Shown in pieces: positions 1 to 8,059 of a stretch of DNA of 64,000 bases. The stretch is from JACVRW01 sp963846505 (GTDB taxonomy: Bacteria > Actinomycetota > Thermoleophilia > Solirubrobacterales > Thermoleophilaceae): positions 62,001 to 126,000 of the forward strand of contig CAWJWD010000006.1 in assembly GCA_963846505.1 (NCBI GenBank), given 5' to 3'. The position numbers and the translations under genes are program-made. The notes under the pieces are model-generated. The model made no database searches and was not told the origin of the DNA. It saw only the letters and a list, made by a program, of their open reading frames with translations. Numbering within the stretch: position 1 is the stretch's first letter; each line of letters starts with the position of its first letter.

Positions 1-832
1 CTGGCCTACTTCGCCGACGTGCTGCCGATCGCCGCCTCCGGCAACCAGGCCCTCAACGGCAACCCGCTGCAGTTCCCCGCAGCCTTCCTCGGCGGTCGCC
101 GGGGGGCGCGCGGCATCGGCCTGTCGGTCGCGGCGACGCTGCCGGGCGGCAACGTGGCGCCGTTCTCGAACCACAACGCCTACGTCACGCTCGCCGCGCC
201 GGGCGCCGGCACGAGCTGCCGCAAGGGCGTCTTCTCGACGATCCCGCGCCAGGGCGGCACGCAGTGGGACGTCGCCGCGCCGTGTGCGCCGTCGATCTAT
301 GCCGGCGGCGGCGGGCGCTGGGCCTACGCAATGGGCACGAGCTTCTCGGTGCCGCTGGTCGCCGGCATCGCAGCGCTCGTCTGGCAGGTCGAGCCGAGGC
401 TGAAGTCCGAGCAGGTCGCCGACGTGCTGCGCCGCTCCGCACGCCAGACGCTGCCCGGCACGCGCTGGAACGAGTTCACCGGCCGGGGCGTGGTCGACGG
501 CGAGGCCGCCACCGCGCTCGCACGCCGCTACGACGTGCGCCCCCCGCGCGCCGCGCGCCCGCGCCGGGCGCAGCGGCGCGCGCGTGTTCGTGCGCGTGCG
601 CCGCAGCCGCGATCGCACCAACCGCGGCCGGGAGCGCGCCGGTCGGGTGCGCTACTCGCTGCTCGTGTCGCGTGACGGGGGCAGGAGCTACGCCTACGCG
701 GTGCGACCGCGCACCAGGCCGATAGCCCGCAGCGTCACGCTGCGCGGCCGGCGCGCGAACGTGCTGGTCGCAAGCGTCTGCGACGGCAACGGCAACTGCG
801 ACGTCGAGCGCCTCGGCCGCTTTCGGCCGTAG
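1..832 (+). CDS. S8 subtilisin-like serine protease, C-terminal part, frameshifted
   Basis: Secreted-type subtilase whose N-terminus lies outside the window. The catalytic serine motif GTSFSVPLVAG is encoded near 336-366, and an AASGN segment near 33-47 fits the oxyanion-hole asparagine region. Reading frame 1 carries the catalytic part. After about 550 the sensible C-terminal tail (RVRYSLLVSRDGG and a CDGNGNC segment, ending at 832) is in frame 2, which implies one extra base in the C-rich and CG-repeat stretch around 545-585. The tail after the catalytic domain is arginine-rich and resembles a small beta-type extension. Without its start I cannot say whether there is a prodomain or signal peptide. 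Family assignment is firm; the frameshift is probably a sequence error, but a real mutation cannot be excluded. Confidence 0.8.
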
Positions 833-2003
833 CTAGAGGTAGCCCATCGGGTCGACCGGCGACCCGTTGATGCGCGTCTCGAAGTGCAGGTGGTCGCCGA
901 AGCAGTGGCCGGTGCAGCCGACGTAGCCGATCACCTGGCCCTGGCTGACCCCGGCGCCGTTGGAGGTGCCGAAGCGCGACTGGTGTGCGTAGCACGTGGA
1001 CAGGCTGCCGGTGTGCTGGACGCAGGTGTAGTTGCCGTAGCCGTCGACCCAGCCCATCAGCACGACCTGCCCGAGTCCGCCGCGCGGATCGGGGTGCCGG
1101 AGGGCACGGCGATGTCGACGCCCGCGTGCAGGCGACCCCAGCGCTGCCGAAGGGCGACACGACCGGGCCGTTGACCGGCCAGACCAGCTGACCCGAGCCC
1201 TGCTTGATCGGCCCGGCGAAGGCGCGCCTGCCCTGCGCCGGAGAGCTGCGCCTGGATGCGCGCCTGCTGGCGCTCGAGGACGGCCAGGTCACCCTCGAGG
1301 TGCTCGCGGCTGTCCCGGATCTGGGACAGCGTCGCGCGGCGCGTGCCGCGCGCCTGCACCAGCGCGCCCTGGGAACCCTCGAGGTCGTCCTTGGTGGCCG
1401 CGATCTGGTCACGCACGCGCAGGATCTGCTCGGCCGCGACCTGCACCCGGTCCTCCAGCTTCGCCAGCTGCACCGACTGGGCGTGCGCGCGGTCGCGCAG
1501 ACGACTGCACGCGCTCGGTGATCTCGCGGTCCTGGCTCGAGACGCGGTCGAGGAACTCGGCTCGCTCGAGCAGCTCGCCGAAGCCGTCGGACTCGAGCAC
1601 GACCGTGATCGCGTCGGGCTCGTCGGCCTTGTAGATCTCGACCAGGCGCTGCGCGAGCACCTTGCGGGCACCGGCCAGCTCAGAGCGCAGGCGCTCCAGC
1701 CGGTCGCGTGCGACCTCCAGTCGGTTGCGCACGCGCAGCAGCTCGTTGCGCTTGTCGTCGAGGCTCTCCTGGGCGCGGCCGAGGCGCGTCTGGGTCGCGT
1801 TGATCTCACCCTGCAGACCGTCGATGCGCGTGCTGAGGCCGCTGATCGTCGTGGTCAGCACGCCCTCCTGGCGCTTCTTCTGCTCGATCTGCGCCGCGCT
1901 TGCTCTCGATCTTCTTGGAGATCGGCTCGGACCGGCCCGGGAGGGGCAACAGCAGGTAGGCGGCGAGCGCCAGCGCGATGGGAAGGAGGAAGAGTCGCTT
2001 CAT
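833..2003 (-). CDS. Secreted M23 metallopeptidase with coiled coil (EnvC/NlpD-like), multiply frameshifted
   Basis: Peptidoglycan hydrolase or hydrolase activator. Translation begins at 2003 with a signal peptide (MKRLFLLPIALALAAYLLL). A long coiled coil rich in Arg, Glu and Gln follows, then the M23 domain with VVSPFG, LHAGVDIAVPSG, CYAHQS and the zinc motif GDHLHFE close to the end. The protein must be pieced together from several frames: changes fall near 1896, 1503 and 1223 (each looks like one extra base) and near 1148 and 1070 (each looks like one missing C in GGCCAG). Once corrected, the protein is about 390 residues with all expected blocks in order. That argues for sequence errors rather than a decayed gene. 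Only 1 base separates its stop from the convergent subtilase tail. Confidence 0.75.
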
Positions 2004-2138
2004 GGTGCTGGCGCCCGCTCGTTTCCCGTCGTTATGCAGGGAAATCGGGCGCCGTCGCGATGGGGCACGCTAGCACGGGTCGCCGCGTTCTCAGCGGGTT
2101 TCTCCCGCTTGCAAGGGACCGTGCAGGAGGTCACTACC

Positions 2139-2210
2139 ATGCGAGTCCCATGGCACAGCAGCGCACCGTCTTCCCCCGCGACACCGGCCTCCAAGTACGC
2201 ATGGTCCTGA
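2139..2210 (+). CDS. Possible 23-codon leader ORF overlapping the htpX start
   Basis: ATG at 2139 lies 8 bases after an AGGAGG ribosome-binding site (2125-2130), an ideal spacing. The htpX ATG at 2150 is 19 bases from the same site. The short frame (begins MRVPWHSS) stops at 2210, inside htpX, in another frame. It could be a translational regulator of htpX or simply chance. No homology is recognisable. Confidence 0.25.
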   Translation: MRVPWHSSAPSSPATPASKYAWS

Positions 2211-3058
2211 CGCTGTTCCTGCTGGGCCTGCTCTACGTGATCTTCGTCGGCGTGCTGTTCGCCGCCGGGGCGGGCGTCGGGATCATGGTGGTGGTGATCG
2301 CGGGCCTGACGCTGGCCCAGCTGTTCCTGTCGGACAAGATCGGCCTGGCGGCGATGGGCGCCAAGGAGGTCTCGCCCGAGGAGGCCCCCGGCCTGCACGC
2401 GATGATCGAGCGGCTCTGCATCCAGGCGGACCTGCCGAAGCCGAAGATCGCCGTCGCCGACACCTCGGTGCCGAACGCGTTCGCGATGGGGCGCTCGCAG
2501 AAGAGCGCCACCGTCTGCGCGACCACCGGCATCATGCGCACGCTGTCGCCGTCCGAGCTCGAGGGCGTGATGGCCCACGAGCTCTCGCACGTCAAGAACC
2601 GCGACGTGCTGATCATGACCATCGTCAGCTTCTTCGCCTCGGTGGCGTCGATGATCATGCAGTTCGCCTTCTTCTTCGGCGGGGACGACGACGAGGGCGG
2701 CGCGCCGGTGATCGTGATCCTGGCCGTCTCGGCGCTCGTCTACATGCTCTCGTTCCTGCTGCAGCTGGCGCTCTCGCGCTACCGCGAGTTCGCCGCCGAC
2801 CGCGGCGCCGCGCTGATCACCGGCCGGCCGAGCGCGCTCTCCTCGGCGCTGGTGAAGATCAGCGGCGCGATGGAGACGGTGCCGACCCACGACCTGCGCG
2901 AGGCCGAGCGCATGAACGCGTTCTTCATCGTGCCCGCGAGCGTCAAGGGCTCGCTGCGGACGCTGTTCTCGACGCACCCGCCGATGGAGCAGCGCATCGC
3001 CCGCCTGCAGCAGCTCGAGGCGTCGCTGCAGAGCGGCGGCGCCGCGCTCGCCGCCTAG
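2150..3058 (+). CDS. htpX: Membrane zinc metalloprotease HtpX (M48)
   Basis: Integral-membrane protease that removes damaged membrane proteins under envelope stress. It has 302 residues, the usual size for HtpX. Two N-terminal transmembrane segments (about residues 17-60) precede the zinc motif HELSH (143-147), followed by a further hydrophobic pair and the third-ligand region YREFAADRGAAL. I chose ATG 2150 because its product begins like known HtpX proteins (MAQQ..FPRD..LQVRMVLTLFLLG), although the ribosome site suits the ATG at 2139 better. pspAB follows after 17 bases and pspAA-pspA lie 2 kb away, so HtpX here belongs to a phage-shock module. Confidence 0.93.
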   Translation: MAQQRTVFPRDTGLQVRMVLTLFLLGLLYVIFVGVLFAAGAGVGIMVVVIAGLTLAQLFLSDKIGLAAMGAKEVSPEEAPGLHAMIERLCIQADLPKPKIAVADTSVPNAFAMGRSQKSATVCATTGIMRTLSPSELEGVMAHELSHVKNRDVLIMTIVSFFASVASMIMQFAFFFGGDDDEGGAPVIVILAVSALVYMLSFLLQLALSRYREFAADRGAALITGRPSALSSALVKISGAMETVPTHDLREAERMNAFFIVPASVKGSLRTLFSTHPPMEQRIARLQQLEASLQSGGAALAA

Positions 3059-3075
3059 GCGAGGCGCTCTCCGCG

Positions 3076-3645
3076 ATGGGCTTCCTCGACGCGGTCTTCG
3101 GCGGCAAGCGCAAGCTGAAGCTGCCGGCGACCGACCGGCTGTTCGCGATGACGACCGCGAACGTCACGTTCGAGACCGGCCTCGGCCTGAAGCACCGCCA
3201 GGTCGCGGGGATCGTCTTCCAGCCGCTGGCGACCGCGGACTTCAAGCAGATCGTGTCCGAGACCGAGGAGCTGCTGCAGAGCGCCGCGGCCGACACCGGC
3301 ACCAAGGTCGAGACCGCCGACGACGAGTTCGGCTACCGCTGGCTGATCCTGCGCGACGACGAGTTCGACGACCTCGTCGTGTCGCTGAACACGATCTCCA
3401 CCCAGCTCCAGGGCGGCGGCTACGGCGACCGTCTGCTGTGCGCGGTCTTCGCCTTCGAGGACGAGGGCCGGCCGCTCTACTTCATCTACAACTTCAAGCG
3501 CGGCGCGTACTACCCGTTCGTGCCGAGCGGCAAGCAGTCGCGCGACAACGAGCGCGAGCTGCGCCTCAAGGCCCAGGTGGGAGCCGAGCTGCCCTTCGAG
3601 GAGGACATCTCGCGCTGGTTCCCGCTCTGGGAGATCCCCTTCTAG
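3076..3645 (+). CDS. pspAB: PspA-associated protein PspAB
   Basis: A 189-residue soluble protein starting MGFLDAVFGGKRKLKL. It matches the PspAB family that accompanies PspA in actinobacteria. The ending with EEDISRWFPLWEIPF and the FIYNFKRGAYYPFVP segment look typical, but no enzymatic motif is visible and the biochemical role of the family is unknown to me. It lies 17 bases downstream of htpX and is probably co-transcribed with it. The assignment rests on recalled family features plus the immediate neighbourhood of htpX, pspAA and pspA. Confidence 0.8.
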   Translation: MGFLDAVFGGKRKLKLPATDRLFAMTTANVTFETGLGLKHRQVAGIVFQPLATADFKQIVSETEELLQSAAADTGTKVETADDEFGYRWLILRDDEFDDLVVSLNTISTQLQGGGYGDRLLCAVFAFEDEGRPLYFIYNFKRGAYYPFVPSGKQSRDNERELRLKAQVGAELPFEEDISRWFPLWEIPF

Positions 3646-3685
3646 CGATCGCCCGTTCTGGGAACGGCAGCCTTACGCTCGAGCG

Positions 3686-5245
3686 ATGGCGAGGTCCAGC
3701 AGCAGAGGCACGTGGACGGTTCTGCTGACGGCTTTGGCCCTGCCGTTCGTCGGTCTGTCGATATGGCTGGGTGTCTGCGCCTCGAGCGACGTGCTCAGCA
3801 GGTTCGCCTCGACCACCCTTGGCCTCTCGGTCGCGATCGCCGTGTTCGCGGTGAACTTCTCCTTCGTCGCATTTCAGCTGGCGCCCTATCGAGCCTTGCT
3901 CGCAGGCCCTTCTCCCCGCCACCTCCTGGCCGCTACCGCGCTCGTCCTCCTTGCGTTGATTCCCCTCTCGGGAGTGTCTGCCGGAAGTGACGCGGTGGGT
4001 CGCCTGGCCGTGATCGTCGTGCCGCTGCTCGCCTATGGCGGTGTTCTCCTCGTCGCTCTTGGGCTTCGCGAGGCCAGCCCTACCCGCATCCTCGGGCGAC
4101 GTGCGAGCGACCGAGCTCTCAAACGCTTCATCGCCACCTTCGAGCCGATGGTTCGCTCTCAGGTCCAGGAGCTAGAACGCCTCGACGTGGACGCACGTGC
4201 CGAGCGCACGGGCGACCGGGTCCCACCGCCGATGCATGAGATCAGCCACCGCGTACCTCCGCCACCGGTCGACGGCGACCCCTTCGACGCATGCGTCGCG
4301 CTTGCGGCGGCGGCAGTTGACCGAGACGACGCGGCGATCTTCGTCCCAACCGTCGAGCGGCTCTTGGATCTGGCTGAGATCCTCACCGATGCGAAATTCG
4401 CAGATCGCGATGGAATCGACGGGCGGAACGTGAGTGCTGCCGCGAGCGCACACGCAAAGGTCGCGCTTGGTCGTGTCGTCCGAGTCTTGGCGCTCACCGA
4501 CGGGCGCGAAGTGCTTGCGGACCTGTTCATCGAAGCACTCTCACGCTATCTGCGTGAGGCCGGAGCGCGAAGAAGGGCAGCGAAGAGCTGGACTCGGGAC
4601 GTCTGCTCGTCAGCAGCCGGAGCTTGTCGTTCTCAGCTGGAGCGCAACACGGCCGGAGCGGGAATCATCGGGCTCCTGCTCGCCATCCGACAGGTGGTAG
4701 AGGGCACGCTGCGAGAGCAACCGGACTACCAGGAGGAGTTCTCGCTGGCGTCCTACCCGTACGCCGTCCAGGCAATCGGCGAACACGCGGTCGAGCGGAA
4801 GGACAGCGACATCGTCTTCCGTTGCCTCGAGACGCTGGGCTGGATTGGCTGTGCCGGCGTTCGCTACGGCGGTGCTGAGATTGGGCGGCGAGCAGCGAGC
4901 GGCTTGGTGCAGATCGGACGCTTGGCGCGTGCCCATGAGCTCGAGTGCCACTGGGACCGTTGTGCTCTGACCCCCTACGAGCATGCGGATGAGCGTCTGG
5001 GTTGGATGGCGACCTGGATCCCTAAGACCGGGCGCCCCGACCCCTGGCTCCGGATCGTCGGGACGGCGTTCTCACGCCTGCGAGGCCAGCACTGCGATCT
5101 TGCTCTCGAAGACAGCGATCCACCACGACTGAAACTGAGCGAGGATCGGACGCGCTCGTACAGGGAGAGCTTCGCATCCGAGGCAGGTCGGCGGACGCTG
5201 GACTACTCGGACGCCTCGATGCTGAAGGACTGGGCCCTTCACTGA
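3686..5245 (+). CDS. Unrecognised four-helix membrane protein inserted in the psp locus
   Basis: 519 residues; no family recognised. Four hydrophobic helices lie in the first 130 residues (about 10-30, 42-64, 79-98, 103-125), arranged like small predicted membrane proteins of the DUF2254 kind, but I cannot confirm that. About 390 residues follow, probably cytoplasmic, with alanine-rich helices and several cysteines. It starts 40 bases after pspAB on the same strand and ends 3 bases before the convergent pspAA stop, so it separates the two halves of the psp module. Third codon positions use A and T more often than in the neighbours, which suggests recent acquisition. It may be a new partner of the envelope-stress system or an unrelated insertion. 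Confidence 0.7.
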   Translation: MARSSSRGTWTVLLTALALPFVGLSIWLGVCASSDVLSRFASTTLGLSVAIAVFAVNFSFVAFQLAPYRALLAGPSPRHLLAATALVLLALIPLSGVSAGSDAVGRLAVIVVPLLAYGGVLLVALGLREASPTRILGRRASDRALKRFIATFEPMVRSQVQELERLDVDARAERTGDRVPPPMHEISHRVPPPPVDGDPFDACVALAAAAVDRDDAAIFVPTVERLLDLAEILTDAKFADRDGIDGRNVSAAASAHAKVALGRVVRVLALTDGREVLADLFIEALSRYLREAGARRRAAKSWTRDVCSSAAGACRSQLERNTAGAGIIGLLLAIRQVVEGTLREQPDYQEEFSLASYPYAVQAIGEHAVERKDSDIVFRCLETLGWIGCAGVRYGGAEIGRRAASGLVQIGRLARAHELECHWDRCALTPYEHADERLGWMATWIPKTGRPDPWLRIVGTAFSRLRGQHCDLALEDSDPPRLKLSEDRTRSYRESFASEAGRRTLDYSDASMLKDWALH

Positions 5246-5248
5246 TTC

Positions 5249-5527
5249 TCAGTCCGGGATCAGCCCCTCGCCGGTGAACTCGCCCTGGGCCTCGGCGAAT
5301 GTGATGTCGCGCGGCGGCATGATCACGTCGGACTCGACGAGCTCGTCGTCGCCCAAGTCGTTGCCATCCGAGGCGACCAGCTCGAGCATCTGATTCCAGA
5401 GCTCGCGAAAGCCGGTCTCGTCACCCTGCTCGACGGCTGCCACGGCGCGGTTGTCGAGCTCGTTGAGACGCTCGGCGTCCTCGTCCGGCAGCCGGAACTG
5501 CCCCTCCCCGGAGATGCGGACGATCAT
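5249..5527 (-). CDS. pspAA: PspA-associated protein PspAA
   Basis: A 92-residue acidic protein beginning MIVRISGEGQFRLPDE, with a PPRDITFAEAQGEF segment near the end, as in the PspAA family found directly beside actinobacterial pspA. Its ATG overlaps the pspA stop by one base (TGATG), a sign of translational coupling. No catalytic motif is seen. It probably modulates or assists PspA at the membrane; that role is inferred from genetic linkage rather than from the sequence. Confidence 0.85.
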   Translation of the reverse strand: MIVRISGEGQFRLPDEDAERLNELDNRAVAAVEQGDETGFRELWNQMLELVASDGNDLGDDELVESDVIMPPRDITFAEAQGEFTGEGLIPD

Positions 5528-6285
5528 CAGGCCGAGTCCTCCTTGCCCTGCTCGAGCGCAGGCGAGTCGCCACCGCCGGAACCAAGCTCCGCCTTCATCT
5601 TCGCCAGCTCGTCGTCCACCTGAGCGCCGCTGCCCAGCTGGGCCAGCTGCCGGTCGATGTCGTCCTGACCACCCCCGAGCTGCGTCAGGTCGTCGAAGGT
5701 GCCGGCCGCCTCGAGCTCCTCGACCGCGGACGCGCGGGCACGCATCTGCTCGGTCTTGTCCTCGGCGCGCTGGATCGCCAGGCCGAGATCGGCCATCTCC
5801 TCTCCCACCCCGTTGGCGGCCTCGGAGATCCGCACCTGGGCCTCCGCGGCGGAGTACTGCGCCTTGATGACCTCCTTCTTGGTGCGGAACTGCTCGATCT
5901 TGACCTGCAGCTTCTGCTGGTTGGCCGTCAGCTGCTCCTGCTGGGCCTCGAGCTCCTTGACCTGCACGTCGAGCGACTGCAGCTCGGTCTGCGCGAGCGT
6001 CTTGCGCTCGAGCGCCAACCGAGCGAGATCCTCCTTGCCCTGCGACAACGCCTGCCGCGCCTGGGTGTCGAGCTTGACCACCTGCTGCTCGATCTTCGAG
6101 GACTGCATCTGCAAGCGCTTCTTCGACGTGGTGACGTCGGCGATGCCCTTCTTGACGTCCTGCAGCAGCTCGACCTGCTTCTGGTAGCCGTAGTCGAGCG
6201 TCTCGCCGGGATCCTCCGCGCGGTCGAGCAGCTTCGAGATCTTCGATTTGACGACGGTGGACATCCGTCCGGCAAGGCCTGCCAT
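5527..6285 (-). CDS. pspA: Phage shock protein A (PspA/IM30 family)
   Basis: 252 residues, nearly all predicted alpha-helical coiled coil (about 20-225), as expected of the ESCRT-III-like PspA/Vipp1 fold that coats damaged membranes. An N-terminal amphipathic stretch (VVKSKISKLLDRAEDPGETL) matches the family's membrane-binding helix. The C-terminus is Gly/Ser-rich and acidic. It is the first gene of a two-gene operon with pspAA. Its start lies 23 bases from the divergent thioesterase remnant. No PspF-type or PspC partner gene is visible nearby. Confidence 0.93.
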   Translation of the reverse strand: MAGLAGRMSTVVKSKISKLLDRAEDPGETLDYGYQKQVELLQDVKKGIADVTTSKKRLQMQSSKIEQQVVKLDTQARQALSQGKEDLARLALERKTLAQTELQSLDVQVKELEAQQEQLTANQQKLQVKIEQFRTKKEVIKAQYSAAEAQVRISEAANGVGEEMADLGLAIQRAEDKTEQMRARASAVEELEAAGTFDDLTQLGGGQDDIDRQLAQLGSGAQVDDELAKMKAELGSGGGDSPALEQGKEDSA

Positions 6286-6308
6286 GCCGCGCCTCCTTTG
6301 GACTCGGG

Positions 6309-6500
6309 GTGAGCGACGTAGACTACCCGGCTGCCGTGGAGCCGAAGCCGCCCTCGACCGGGATCATGAGCCGCTGGATGGGACCGGGCGACGCCAACTC
6401 GGCCGGCAACGTCCACGGCGGCGTGATCATGCACATGGCCGACGAGGTCGCGGGCGCCGGCGCCGCGGAGCGCAAGGCCGAGGAGACGGCGGGCCGCTAG
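6309..6500 (+). pseudogene. Hotdog acyl-CoA thioesterase remnant with internal deletion
   Basis: The GTG start is followed by a convincing acyl-CoA hydrolase N-terminus (MSRWMGPGDANSAGNVHGGVI and MHMADEVAG). The frame then runs straight into AERKAEETAGR and a stop, giving only 63 residues, whereas the family is about 150 or more. The last residues look like the usual charged C-terminal tail, so the middle of the hotdog domain (roughly 90-100 residues) seems to have been lost in frame. Its stop overlaps the stop of the convergent lipoprotein gene. It is unlikely to be a working thioesterase. Confidence 0.6.
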
Positions 6501-7021
6501 GCCTCGACGCCGGGCACCGGCGTGTCGTCGGCCGGGGAGTCCGACAGCTGGCGAAAGACCTCGAAGCGGCGGTGCAGGATCGTGAAGCGCACGCGCACCG
6601 AGCCCGTGCACGGCCCGCCCGGACCGTCGTAGAGCTGGAAGGTCGCGAGCGTCGTGCGGCCCTCGTCCTCGACGTCGGTGACCTCGGCGCGGCAGGGCAG
6701 GCTGCGGTTGAACTCGATCGCGTCGCGACGGGTCTTCAGCCGCTCGGGCAGGCCCTGGTCGACGATCGCGCCGCGGGCGAAGTAGGACGCGGCCCGCTCG
6801 TAGTCGTCGAGCTGGAGCGCGGCGATCCAGGCCTGGATCAGACGCTCGTCGGAGGAGATGCGCGGCTTCGGCGGCGCCGGCTCGTTGCGCGGCGGCGGTG
6901 CCGGCTCCCCCGGCGGCGGAGTGGTGCGGCGGTCGACCTGCGGCGGAGCGGAGTCGTCTCCGGAGTCGCAGCCCGCGGCAACGAGGAGGATCGCCAGCGC
7001 CAGCGCGAGCAGCCGGCGCAC
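6497..7021 (-). CDS. Lipoprotein with proline-rich linker and NTF2-like C-terminal region
   Basis: 174 residues from a GTG at 7021, beginning MRRLLALALAILLVAAGCDSG, a lipoprotein signal with the lipobox cysteine near residue 18. A proline-rich linker (residues about 28-50) is followed by a region with SSDERLIQAWIAALQLDDYERAASYFA, reminiscent of NTF2/SnoaL-like folds that begin with a helix and a cavity-forming sheet. The start lies 2 bases beyond the stop of the ctaG-like gene, so the two are probably one operon. The specific function is unknown. Confidence 0.7.
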   Translation of the reverse strand: MRRLLALALAILLVAAGCDSGDDSAPPQVDRRTTPPPGEPAPPPRNEPAPPKPRISSDERLIQAWIAALQLDDYERAASYFARGAIVDQGLPERLKTRRDAIEFNRSLPCRAEVTDVEDEGRTTLATFQLYDGPGGPCTGSVRVRFTILHRRFEVFRQLSDSPADDTPVPGVEA

Positions 7022-7023
7022 GC

Positions 7024-8007
7024 TCAGGAGCCTCTGGAGCCCGCGGAGGCGAGCACGCTTCCAGCCGCCGCACGAGTCTCGCCCGCGGCCTCTCGCTCCA
7101 GGCGTCGCCGCAGCTCCTCCCCACGGCCCGCTCCGACCGCCCGCGCCGCCCGCCGCTCGTCGAGCGGCACGCCGTGGGCCTGCGCGTACTCGAGCAGCTC
7201 CTGGCGCTCCTCCCCCTCGCGCGCGGTCTTCAGGAACAGCCAGCCGAGCAGCACGATCGTGACGATGCTGCCCTCGACCATCATCAGCGTGCCCGCGATG
7301 CTCTGGTCCTCGAGCGCCGACATGTCCCAGAGCGCCTGACCGGGACGGTAGTCCGGGTAGAAGACGACCCCGGCCCAGAGGAAGACGTTGCCGAGCAGCG
7401 CAGCCGTCAGCCGCACCGCGACGACGTAGATCACCTTCGCGCCGTTGCCGAACCAGGCCGGCTGCGGCAGCGGGCCGAGCAGCGCGAACCACATGCCGAC
7501 GCCGAAGCAGACGAAGCTCGTGTGCTGCAGCGCGTGCACGACCTCGCTGTTCAGCGCGGCCTGGTACATGAACGGCAGGTGCCAGACGTAGAGGTCGAGC
7601 GCCCACAGCGAGAAGGCCACGACAGGGTGCGCGAAGACGCGCAGCCTTCCGATCACCGGCAGCGCCAGCAGCGGCTGCAGCAGCGGCCCGGTCAGGCCGA
7701 GCACGATCAGCAGCGCGCCGACGTCGGCCATCAGCAGGTGCTGGGCCATGTGGGCGAGGATCAGCTCGCCGCCGATGTGCGAGACCGGCGAGGCCAGCGC
7801 CGCGACGATCAGCGCGATCCCGAGCGCGAACGACGCCATCCGCAGCGGCGACAGCGGTCGTCCCTGACGGGCGAGCGTGCGCGCGCGGATCGCGTAGCCG
7901 GCCAGGGCGGCAAATGCCGGCAGCAACTGCAGCGGCTCGAAGACGCCGCTGCCGACGTGCGCTATCGGGAGCAACACCCTGTCGAGAATACGGGCGCGCC
8001 TTCGCAA
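7024..8007 (-). CDS. ctaG: Cytochrome c oxidase assembly factor, caa3-type CtaG
   Basis: 327 residues with about seven transmembrane helices and conserved histidine-bearing segments (ILAHMAQHLLMADVGA, YVWHLPFMYQAAL, HALQHTSFVCFG), the pattern of the caa3_CtaG family needed for copper insertion and assembly of cytochrome oxidase. A charged cytosolic tail rich in Arg and Glu follows the last helix at about residue 255. No oxidase subunit gene is in the window. The gene heads a short operon with the downstream lipoprotein and is divergent from the parvulin-like gene; the spacer contains an AT-rich island. Confidence 0.85.
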   Translation of the reverse strand: MRRRARILDRVLLPIAHVGSGVFEPLQLLPAFAALAGYAIRARTLARQGRPLSPLRMASFALGIALIVAALASPVSHIGGELILAHMAQHLLMADVGALLIVLGLTGPLLQPLLALPVIGRLRVFAHPVVAFSLWALDLYVWHLPFMYQAALNSEVVHALQHTSFVCFGVGMWFALLGPLPQPAWFGNGAKVIYVVAVRLTAALLGNVFLWAGVVFYPDYRPGQALWDMSALEDQSIAGTLMMVEGSIVTIVLLGWLFLKTAREGEERQELLEYAQAHGVPLDERRAARAVGAGRGEELRRRLEREAAGETRAAAGSVLASAGSRGS

Positions 8008-8032
8008 CCCCCCAGTCGCTTACTGCGCCTTT

Positions 8033-8059
8033 ACTCTAATTTCTTAGATTTCTAAACAT
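8033..8059. promoter_or_regulatory. AT-rich promoter-like island upstream of the parvulin-like gene
   Basis: A 27-base A/T-rich block in an otherwise very GC-rich region directly precedes the ATG at 8060. It contains an inverted repeat TTAGA-TT-TCTAA at 8044-8055. No Shine-Dalgarno sequence is visible before the ATG, so the downstream message could be leaderless. The island may serve the divergent ctaG gene as well. Functional assignment is inference from composition and position. Confidence 0.4.
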
